Positions 7,522-14,164 of a stretch of DNA of 32,494 nt are shown here, piece after piece; position 1 is the first letter of the stretch, and each line of letters starts with the position of its first letter. Both the position numbers and the translations under genes were made by a program. Source of the stretch: a virus. Below the pieces are notes generated by a model, which saw only the letters and a program-made list of their open reading frames with translations, was not told the DNA's origin and searched no databases. The DNA lies in IMG/VR virus record IMGVR_UViG_3300032308_002421, positions 1-32,494 of that record; one strand, 5' to 3'.

Positions 7522-8583
7522 CTACAGGGTCAACTCTATCGGATTTGATAGATTTATATTGGATGCTACCCTATTCCCATTAGGTAATGTTGTAGTTGTT
7601 TGACTAAATCCTAACGAATTTCCAACAAGAGTTGCGGCGTCTGCAAACACATCTGTATCTGAAAGCACATTAACCTTTTGTCCTCCTATTGCCCCTTCAA
7701 ATATATTTGAACTGTTTGATACAAGTTGCATTATAGATAAAGATATTTTATAAGCTTCTGGTATTAGTAAAGGAGTTCCTCCAAATTCTCTCAATTCTCT
7801 TGTTGTTCCGATACTTTCCACGGCAATATTGCTAATTATTGAAACGGGCCAATACAGTCCCCCAAGACAGTTTGAAGTTTGCACAGTGTAAATTTTTGGA
7901 GGAACATAAGTTAAAAAAGAAGTTCTCGATTTTAAATTTTGAAAAGTTATTAAATTTACAAAATCAAAATTTAATTTTGCATCTTCTAAACTAATTGTAT
8001 TATATAAAGGAAAAGTGACAGTAATTGTTTCCAGCGCAGTATTTTTAAATTCATATAATTGTTCAAATCCAACGCCCGGTGATACTGCACCGATGGCAAA
8101 CCCCACTCCCTGTCCTATTGTATTTAAAAACCCTCCATCTCCATCTTTTCCGGTATCAAACATATTGTTGATACCTCCATTAAATTCACCCCATTGATTT
8201 TTAATATCTCTAATTTTTCCACCATCTCCTAAAAGATATGGTAATCGATATTTAAATCCAGTTCCTCCCGTGTCTGCTACATTATACAGTGGAATATATG
8301 GGTCAAGGGTTCTACTTTGAACTGCATTAGAAATGCCTTGAGCAACTCGTACAAGATTAGTAAACCACGTTCCATAAGCCAATTCATATTCTGTTAATGT
8401 AATAGATGGTACTTCAGTTTTATCTGAAACACTATTAGACCAACGGAATTTGTTAACAACATCGATATTTCCCCCAAAGGAACCCGGTTTTAATTCATTT
8501 ACCGGTGTCATATAGTTCGCAAAAAAGGGTAAATGATTAGTTCTTTTACCTACGTTATATAATTTAGAATTAACCATTGCCAT
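7522..8583 (-). CDS. Baseplate tail-tube cap/junction protein (gp48/gp54-like)
   Basis: A 353-residue protein when started at ATG 8583 (MAMVNSKLYN). The frame extends upstream to a TTG at 8631, but that would overlap the tape-measure gene, and a late-promoter-like motif lies just before 8583. The N-terminal half is Gly/Asn-rich. The C-terminal half has E-F-K-N-T-A-L-E-T-I-T-V-T-F-P-L-Y-N-T, then F-Q-N-L-K-S-R, then VPPKIYTV, then ISNIAVESIG, then LIPEAYKISLSIMQLV. The P-P-x-x-Y-x-V / I-x-N-I-x-V-x-x-x-G / I-P-x-A-Y-x-I-x-L order matches gp48/gp54-type proteins that cap the baseplate and start tube assembly. T4 gp48 has a similar length, and the gene follows the tape measure as in T4 (29-48-54). 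Confidence 0.6.
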   Translation of the reverse strand: MAMVNSKLYNVGKRTNHLPFFANYMTPVNELKPGSFGGNIDVVNKFRWSNSVSDKTEVPSITLTEYELAYGTWFTNLVRVAQGISNAVQSRTLDPYIPLYNVADTGGTGFKYRLPYLLGDGGKIRDIKNQWGEFNGGINNMFDTGKDGDGGFLNTIGQGVGFAIGAVSPGVGFEQLYEFKNTALETITVTFPLYNTISLEDAKLNFDFVNLITFQNLKSRTSFLTYVPPKIYTVQTSNCLGGLYWPVSIISNIAVESIGTTRELREFGGTPLLIPEAYKISLSIMQLVSNSSNIFEGAIGGQKVNVLSDTDVFADAATLVGNSLGFSQTTTTLPNGNRVASNINLSNPIELTL

Positions 8584-8586
8584 ATT

Positions 8587-8595
8587 AATATTTAG
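8587..8595 (-). promoter_or_regulatory. Late-promoter-like motif before the tube-cap gene
   Basis: The minus strand reads CTAAATATT 3 nt before ATG 8583, spanning the stop codon of the tape-measure gene. It matches the shared motif of this module and the CTAAATA late element known from cyanophages. If used as a -10-like element, the RNA would start at or inside the start codon. Confidence 0.42.
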
Positions 8596-10901
8596 ACCCC
8601 TTCTCTTAAATTGGATGTTTTTCTCCACCAAGAAGATCTTAATTCGTATATGGAATCTCTACTGCCGCTAAATATTATATCGTTTTTATTTGAACCACCC
8701 TGACTACCAACTAGTGTCATACCCCCACCTCCAGCTAAACTTAATTGTTTGGTCAACGAATTTGCTAAATCTCCTGTCATTTTAAATATTCCTTTGTTTA
8801 CAGATTCTACAATTCCAGTTAATTGTTTGATTCCTTGATCTAAATTTGCATCTGATCTTAAATTTAAAAGATCCGGTGAAGATTCAATACCTTTTAATTT
8901 GTCAAAAATTAAAGGAGATTCGTTCTCCGGAGCAGGAATTTTTATTGGTGGCTTTTTTTCTTTATATTGATCGGAAACAGCACGAATTAAACCATCAAAT
9001 TTTTCTTTAGCGCGATCATATTGTTCGAGCGATTCTTCTGGACCCATAGCAGTAAATTCTCCATTATCATCACCATCTGCTTCTTTTATTTTTTTATTAA
9101 TTTCTATCATTTCTTGTCTTTTAGCTTCTATTTTTCTCTGCATTTCAGTATTAAATAAACTCCCAACATTCGTGCCAAAAACAGACATGTTGCTCCAAGA
9201 ATTTTTATATTCTTCTTCTAATTTTAATAATTCGTTTTTTGTTTGTTTATGTGCGGTTGCTGCCATTTGTGGATTCAGGCCCTCAAATTTTTGAGAAGCT
9301 AACTTTTGCATTTCTTGTTGTGCTTGATTGACAGAGTCTACATTTATAGGAGCTTCAGTAATTTCTCCGCTTGTTGAATTATAATCTAATCCCATCCATT
9401 TTGCTAATTTTCCATGTAATCCATACCAATCTGGAATTAAACTTTTTGCAAATTTAAAAATATTTTTTCTTATTTCTTCTCTAAATTTATCAAAAGAAAA
9501 TGTTTTACTACCATCTGTTTGTTCTTCAGTAGAATTAGTTATAGCTTTTAAAAGAGCAGGAAGTGGTCCTAAAAATGGTTGTTCAACCAAATAATCTAAA
9601 CCTTTTGCAAAATTTCCAGAAGCTATTTCGTATATACCTAAACCAAATTTTAAAAGACCTCCAATAAGTGGAACGTCTTTAAGCATATCATAAACTTTAT
9701 TTGATAATCCACCTATAATATCTAATTTAGCAGATTGTTTTTGATCGTCTGGTAAATCTCCGGTTTTATAATCTATGAATGCATTTAATGCAGCTAGACC
9801 CAAAGATAACGGTGTACCAGCGCCTGGTATCAAGTTCGTTATACCTCCTGCAACATCAATAAGACCACCAATAATATCCCCTTTATTAAATCTATCATAA
9901 GCAAAATAAAAACTAATTAAACTTCCAATAAGAGGAATAGCTTTCATCGCAACTAAACCCGCACCTTTAAACAAACCACCTGCTATTTTAGGCAAAAGTG
10001 TTTTCCAAACAGCAGGAGCTGCCTGTGCGCCTTGTTTTACTACATCATCTCCAAATCCCAGTTGAAATATGGCTTTTAAACCACCCTCAATTAATTCTCC
10101 GACTGTCGTAAACGCTTTACCTACCAAAGTAAACAAAGGCCCTGCAGTAACTTTTAATCCACCTAAAGTAAAAAATTTTGAAATTCCTTCCAAAGTTCCT
10201 TCAAATTTATCTAAAAAGTCTAAATTAAAATTAAACTTTTCTTCCAACCAAGGTTTTATTTTATCCCAAAATGCTGCTATTAATACACCCGCTACACCAC
10301 CAGCAAGTAACAATTTACCTAAAGTGTCTAATAAACCAGATTTTTGTTCCTCTTTTGTTACCTCAACTTTATTTGCTAAATTTAAATTTTTAAGATTTAA
10401 ATTTAAAAGTTCTTTTAAATCTTCTATCGATTCATCAGATAATGTTATTTTTGGTACTTTTTCTGTAAAGGTTGCTTGTTCTTTTGGTGCTTTTGCTTGG
10501 TCAGGAATAACTGAACCGAGAGGGGATGATTTTAAATTGTTTTGAACTTCTGATTTGGTAGCGTTTACTGAAGTTTTTAAATCTTTTAATTTGTCTTCAA
10601 ATGCTTTTTTAACTTTTTCTTTATACTCTTTGTTTAAAGATACAATATCAAAAGGATCACCAATGAGTTTTAAATTTTCTTGTTTTTCTGATTCTGTTAA
10701 ATTTTTTCCAATCTTTTCATAAACATTTTGAGCTTTTTTAAAAGTAGGAATTACATATTTTTCTTTAAATTGTTTTTTTAAACCTGACAAATAATCAAAA
10801 CCTTTTTCGTCGGTTTGAAACAAAAGTGTTAAAAAATCTTTTGAATCTACAGGAGAAAAGGTTAATTTTGATAATACATCTTCAAACGAAGCATCAGCCA
10901 T
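8592..10901 (-). CDS. Tail tape-measure / hub protein
   Basis: A 769-residue protein, the longest in the window. Residues 1-190 are charged and helical with coiled-coil character. A hydrophobic Gly/Ala-rich helix is at about 196-212, and two or three more lie at 308-336 and 342-377 (A-I-P-L-I-G-S-L-I-S-F-Y-F, then LIPGAGTPLSLGLAALNAF). The rest is charged and helical, and the last 70 residues are Gly/Ser/Asn-rich. Long helices plus internal glycine-rich hydrophobic segments are typical of tape-measure proteins, which set tail length and may enter the host membrane. Position fits: two chaperone-like genes upstream and a gp48/54-like gene downstream. T4 gp29 is the closest analogue by position. 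It is short for a tape measure, which implies a fairly short tail. Confidence 0.62.
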   Translation of the reverse strand: MADASFEDVLSKLTFSPVDSKDFLTLLFQTDEKGFDYLSGLKKQFKEKYVIPTFKKAQNVYEKIGKNLTESEKQENLKLIGDPFDIVSLNKEYKEKVKKAFEDKLKDLKTSVNATKSEVQNNLKSSPLGSVIPDQAKAPKEQATFTEKVPKITLSDESIEDLKELLNLNLKNLNLANKVEVTKEEQKSGLLDTLGKLLLAGGVAGVLIAAFWDKIKPWLEEKFNFNLDFLDKFEGTLEGISKFFTLGGLKVTAGPLFTLVGKAFTTVGELIEGGLKAIFQLGFGDDVVKQGAQAAPAVWKTLLPKIAGGLFKGAGLVAMKAIPLIGSLISFYFAYDRFNKGDIIGGLIDVAGGITNLIPGAGTPLSLGLAALNAFIDYKTGDLPDDQKQSAKLDIIGGLSNKVYDMLKDVPLIGGLLKFGLGIYEIASGNFAKGLDYLVEQPFLGPLPALLKAITNSTEEQTDGSKTFSFDKFREEIRKNIFKFAKSLIPDWYGLHGKLAKWMGLDYNSTSGEITEAPINVDSVNQAQQEMQKLASQKFEGLNPQMAATAHKQTKNELLKLEEEYKNSWSNMSVFGTNVGSLFNTEMQRKIEAKRQEMIEINKKIKEADGDDNGEFTAMGPEESLEQYDRAKEKFDGLIRAVSDQYKEKKPPIKIPAPENESPLIFDKLKGIESSPDLLNLRSDANLDQGIKQLTGIVESVNKGIFKMTGDLANSLTKQLSLAGGGGMTLVGSQGGSNKNDIIFSGSRDSIYELRSSWWRKTSNLREGV

Positions 10902-10923
10902 ATACTAATATTTAGATTAGTAT
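10902..10923 (-). promoter_or_regulatory. Inverted repeat enclosing a late-promoter motif before the tape-measure gene
   Basis: ATACTAAT (10902-10909) and ATTAGTAT (10916-10923) are perfect 8-bp arms around a 6-nt loop. The minus strand reads CTAAATATT (10915-10907) from the loop into the arm, and the ATG of the tape-measure gene follows the repeat directly (10901-10899). Read-through RNA could fold so that the hairpin abuts the start codon. RNA starting at the internal motif would lack the upstream arm. Confidence 0.5.
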
Positions 10924-10930
10924 GTGAGTT

Positions 10931-11761
10931 TTAAGATAAAAATAACAAACTATCTACATTAATAATCTTGGTATATTTTTGGTTATTTTCTTCTGTTTCC
11001 ACAGTCAAAACAGAATCAATTTCTTTTTTCCAGTTGGAAACATTTTCAAGGATTTTTTGTACAATTGCACTGGGAAATTTTTCAACCAATATTATTTTTT
11101 TATGAAAATCATAATCTTGATAATTGATATTTTCATCATTTATCAAAACTTCTTTGATATATTTTGTTGTTTCGCTTATAAATGCATCGGCCACAATAGT
11201 TTGCACATCTTCAATGTTTTTAATATCATCTACTCTTTTTTCTTTTTTATGAATTTCTGATTCATAATCAAATTCTTTTTTAATTGTTGGCAAAGATATT
11301 TTAATTTTTATCGATACAGAATCATTTTTAAACTCGATGTTTGCATCTTGTGGAGTTTCAAAATTTTTAAATTTTTCAATAACTGGTTCTATTTTTATAT
11401 TTTTAGCAATATTATTTTTTTCATCAAAAACTACTCTGGTTTCATCGGAAATTTGTTTTTTTAATGCTAAAGCAATAGCAATTTTATCATAAATTGTAAA
11501 ATCATTTAAAACAGAAATTTCATCTCTAGAGACAAAGTTTTGTTCCAAAATTTTATAAAAGTTTTTTACAAAATTGGAATTATATATAGAGGAATTCAAC
11601 GCAGAGGAAAGCAAAGATTTTTGTTGTTTTGCATCAATTTCTTTAAATTTATAAGATTTTTTTACAGAAGGAACCCACACATCAACAACAAAACTTTCTG
11701 TAATTGCTTGTATGGCTTGTAATGCTTTATCAAAATTTAAGTTATTATTATTATCTGACAT
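10931..11761 (-). CDS. Baseplate hub assembly protein, gp26/gp51-like, possible tape-measure chaperone
   Basis: A 276-residue acidic, helical protein. Residues 22-45 read FVVDVWVPSVKKSYKF followed by E-I-D-A-K-Q-Q-K-S-L-L. Next comes a helical stretch in which an F-T-I-Y-D-K-I-A-I-A-L-A-L-K block follows. The order 'LP/VPS...y.fkeid.kqqk.ll......D.ia..l.lk' resembles the T4 baseplate gp26/gp51 family. That family, and chaperones in general, sit between tube and tape-measure genes, as here. It overlaps nothing and starts 6 nt after the stop of its 329-aa neighbour, which begins with a similar pattern, so the two may be distant paralogues. The chaperone role is inferred from position. Confidence 0.48.
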   Translation of the reverse strand: MSDNNNNLNFDKALQAIQAITESFVVDVWVPSVKKSYKFKEIDAKQQKSLLSSALNSSIYNSNFVKNFYKILEQNFVSRDEISVLNDFTIYDKIAIALALKKQISDETRVVFDEKNNIAKNIKIEPVIEKFKNFETPQDANIEFKNDSVSIKIKISLPTIKKEFDYESEIHKKEKRVDDIKNIEDVQTIVADAFISETTKYIKEVLINDENINYQDYDFHKKIILVEKFPSAIVQKILENVSNWKKEIDSVLTVETEENNQKYTKIINVDSLLFLS

Positions 11762-11766
11762 ATTAA

Positions 11767-12756
11767 TTAATTAGGCGGAGCATCTCCAAATTCAACTGCT
11801 AAATCTTCAACAGATCGATTATTTCCTGCGGACGTAGGAACATTTATTGATTGGTTTTCTGGTGGTGTTTGACTCTTTCTTTGGGCTTCTATAAAAGATA
11901 AATATATTTTTCTTTCTGATGGTGACATATTTAAAATATAATCAGAATTTAAGTGATAATTGGAAAGTAAAAAGATTTCTTCGTATATTCTTTTTAAATT
12001 TTGCGTAAAAATTAATTTTATAATTTCAATATATATAAGATTAAAAAAGTTGAATTTTTGATTTTTAAAATAAGAAATTTCAAACAAATCAGAAGAAGAA
12101 AATTGTTTTATATTTTTTAAAATTGCTTCTTGTATTTGATTTTTAATAGATGCGGGAAAAAGGTATAATATTTTTTCTTTTTCATTTTCATCTAATGTAT
12201 TAAAATTTATTATATTGTTTTTTATTTGAACTTCCTTAATAAATTCTGGAATAGTTTCTAAAATTTTTTCCTCAAAAGCAATATCAGAAAAATATAAATT
12301 ATAAAATTTTTGTATACTTTTGATATTTGGCCAGCCAAAAGTTACTTTTAAATTTTTATCTTCCCAAAATAATTCTTTTTCTGTTAAAGATTGCTCACTA
12401 GAAATCAACAAATTTTGAATAAAAATCTGCAAATCTATTTTTAATTTGATATATTTGTTTTTTTCTGTTTCTGATTTGACTTGTAATTCTAAATCATTAC
12501 CGATGCTTATTATTCGAAGTTTTAAACAAAATAGCAAATAGTCTATTATATCAATATGATATAATTCTTCTATGTTTTCAACACAGCTTTCAACAATTTT
12601 TAAAAAATTATTATGATATTCTAAATAATAATCAACTTTTTGTGGATAGAAAATATTTAATTTTTCAATATCCAATTGATTTTTTGTAGAAAGTTCTTTA
12701 AAACTTAAAGAAACTCCAGAAAAAGGTAATTGTACTTTATATAAAAATCTTTCCAC
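11767..12756 (-). CDS. Second gp26/gp51-like baseplate or chaperone protein
   Basis: A 329-residue protein that starts with GTG at 12756; no ATG is available in the N-terminal two thirds. The start reads MERFLYKVQLPFSGVSLSFK, then E-L-S-T-K-N-Q-L, then a block ending in I-D-Y-L-L-F-C-L-K-L-R-I-I-S-I-G. The pattern 'y.v.LPfsg....fkels.k.ql.i...........ID.l.fllklR..siG' is like T4-type baseplate gp26/gp51 proteins. The middle is Lys/Ile/Phe-rich and helical. The last 40 residues are Pro/Asn/Ser-rich and probably disordered. It lies in the slot that usually holds tail-assembly chaperones, between tube-like genes and the tape measure. I see no slippery sequence joining it to the next gene. Confidence 0.48.
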   Translation of the reverse strand: MERFLYKVQLPFSGVSLSFKELSTKNQLDIEKLNIFYPQKVDYYLEYHNNFLKIVESCVENIEELYHIDIIDYLLFCLKLRIISIGNDLELQVKSETEKNKYIKLKIDLQIFIQNLLISSEQSLTEKELFWEDKNLKVTFGWPNIKSIQKFYNLYFSDIAFEEKILETIPEFIKEVQIKNNIINFNTLDENEKEKILYLFPASIKNQIQEAILKNIKQFSSSDLFEISYFKNQKFNFFNLIYIEIIKLIFTQNLKRIYEEIFLLSNYHLNSDYILNMSPSERKIYLSFIEAQRKSQTPPENQSINVPTSAGNNRSVEDLAVEFGDAPPN

Positions 12757-12788
12757 TTTAAAACTTATATTTTTTAATAAAAAGTCAA

Positions 12789-13559
12789 TTATACGTCATT
12801 AAAATTCTCAGTAAACAAATTATTATAAATTGCTAAAGGATCGGGCGGAGGAGAGATAAGCTGTGAAGAATTTCCATCTTGTACAAAATAACCATCATAA
12901 ACAAAAGAAACATTACTATATTTCATACCTTCTGACATGTATGAATATTCTTCTCCATCGATAGATACGGGTGCCAAATTGTAAAATCTATATATTTTTC
13001 TAATTCCCATCGGTTTATCAGCACCGGTTTTTGCCAACATAACAACATCAGCAAATCTGCATTTTACTTTTTTTGGAGAATTTGAATTTCGAGCTACCAA
13101 ACCATTATAACCAACCAATATAGTCCAAGGTCTTAAAACAAGATCTAAAAAAGATGCATTTGTTTCTAAAAAGGTTACTGTTAATTTTTTATACTTATCT
13201 CTATTTGAAGCAGTCGCAGGAGGCATATATCCCCCATAACTTAATCCCTCGTTACCTGCCGATACTCCGTCAGATGGTAAGCTGACTTGTCTTGCAAACA
13301 CACAACCCGTTAAGTTTTGCACTGCCCATTGCAATCTTCCATCAGTCAGTTTTTTAGTAACACTATTGTTTAATCTCCATCCCAAGTTTCCAAACGCACT
13401 TTCTTTTGATAAAAGTTGTTTTTCCATTGTACCCTGTAAAGCATTTACAGAGTTTAAATCAAAAAATATAAACCACTGACTAGCTAACGCCAAACCAGTT
13501 GGCCATTCTCCCAATAACTGATTATAGTACTCGTAAGGACTTGTTATAAAATCTGACAT
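12789..13559 (-). CDS. Tail-tube-fold protein, second copy (tail terminator or tube-like)
   Basis: A 256-residue protein. N-terminal Trp/Tyr-rich region, then RLQWAVQNLTGCVFARQVSL, a KKLTVTFLETNASFLDLVLRPW block, and near the end I-Y-R-F-Y-N-L-A-P-V-S-I-D-G-E-E-Y-S-Y followed by V-S-F-V-Y-D-G-Y-F-V. The pattern 'vtFlEtn.sf.dl...pW' and 'fyn.aPvsi.....y......v.F.ydgy.v' fits the gp19 tube superfamily. It is larger than the adjacent 185-aa tube protein, so a tube terminator, tube-baseplate adaptor or variant tube subunit is possible. Its start codon lies inside a 10-bp inverted repeat together with a late-promoter-like motif. Confidence 0.52.
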   Translation of the reverse strand: MSDFITSPYEYYNQLLGEWPTGLALASQWFIFFDLNSVNALQGTMEKQLLSKESAFGNLGWRLNNSVTKKLTDGRLQWAVQNLTGCVFARQVSLPSDGVSAGNEGLSYGGYMPPATASNRDKYKKLTVTFLETNASFLDLVLRPWTILVGYNGLVARNSNSPKKVKCRFADVVMLAKTGADKPMGIRKIYRFYNLAPVSIDGEEYSYMSEGMKYSNVSFVYDGYFVQDGNSSQLISPPPDPLAIYNNLFTENFNDV

Positions 13560-13579
13560 ATATAATACTTATGTCAGAT
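13551..13579 (-). promoter_or_regulatory. Inverted repeat masking the start codon, with a late-promoter motif inside
   Basis: ATCTGACATA (13551-13560) and TATGTCAGAT (13570-13579) are perfect 10-bp arms with a 9-nt loop. The first arm on the plus strand contains the complement of the start codon at 13559-13557. The loop and adjoining arm carry ATAAGTATT on the minus strand (13572-13564). In RNA read through from the tube gene, the start codon would be paired. RNA starting from the internal motif would lack the pairing arm. The repeat is exact; the switch is inferred. Confidence 0.6.
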
Positions 13580-13588
13580 ATTATATTT

Positions 13589-14146
13589 TTATACTCTCCA
13601 ATACTGGTATGCAAGAGTTGCTTGTTGAACCATAACTTCTCCCGAAGTTGTAACATCCATACTAACTTCTCCAACTGCTTGACAGTATGCACCATAAAGA
13701 GTATAAGTTCTGATTGCACTACCAGCTTTATCAATTAATGTTAAAATAACTTGATTTTCTGATGCATTGCTAGGAATACTATATGCTCCCGTGCTGGTTT
13801 CATCGTTAAAAACTTGATCGGTCCATTGTTCAAATTTTCTACGAATAGAAAGATTTTGAGGAATTCTAAAATTAACAGTCCATCCACCACTGTTTGGATA
13901 ACTTGCGGTGCCGGGTACGTTAAACCTGAGTCCCATAAATGGAACCTCAATGTTTGTAATTGCGCGTCCGGGTAATGTTGTGGAAGTTAAATAAAGAAGT
14001 TCATTTGCAGTGAATCTTTCTCCGCCTAAAGAAACGATACGAAACAAATTTGTTCGCATAAAATCATTACCGGCTGCTGCGTTGTAAAAATTCTCAATTC
14101 CTTGTTGAGCTAACAGAGATGTGCTTTGTATTAGAGGTGTTGCCAT
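13589..14146 (-). CDS. Major tail tube protein (gp19-like)
   Basis: A 185-residue protein of the length expected for the T4 gp19 family (163 residues in T4). It forms hexameric rings inside the sheath. Visible family features are N-L-F-R-I-V-S-L-G-G-E near residue 33, L-P-G-R-A-I-T-N-I-E-V-P-F-M-G (about 57-71), a Gly-Gly-W-T-V-N-F-R-I strand, F-E-Q-W-T-D-Q-V-F-N, and the C-terminal Y-G-A-Y-C-Q-A-V-G-E-V-S-M-D followed by A-T-L-A-Y-Q-Y-W-R-V. It sits 18 nt downstream of the sheath gene, the usual 18-19 order, and has its own late-promoter-like motif. Confidence 0.88.
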   Translation of the reverse strand: MATPLIQSTSLLAQQGIENFYNAAAGNDFMRTNLFRIVSLGGERFTANELLYLTSTTLPGRAITNIEVPFMGLRFNVPGTASYPNSGGWTVNFRIPQNLSIRRKFEQWTDQVFNDETSTGAYSIPSNASENQVILTLIDKAGSAIRTYTLYGAYCQAVGEVSMDVTTSGEVMVQQATLAYQYWRV

Positions 14147-14154
14147 ATATTTTA

Positions 14155-14164
14155 AATATTTATC
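14155..14164 (-). promoter_or_regulatory. Late-promoter-like motif before the tail tube gene
   Basis: The minus strand reads GATAAATATT, ending 8 nt before ATG 14146, between the sheath stop and the tube start. It differs from the T4 late consensus TATAAATA in its first base only. A promoter here would let the tube be made in excess of the sheath. Confidence 0.55.

Noticed and set aside
10069-10545. 158-codon open frame on the plus strand
   Set aside because: It lies wholly inside the tape-measure gene in antisense. Its Lys/Pro/Ser-rich composition is a by-product of the helical codons on the other strand, and it has no own start context.
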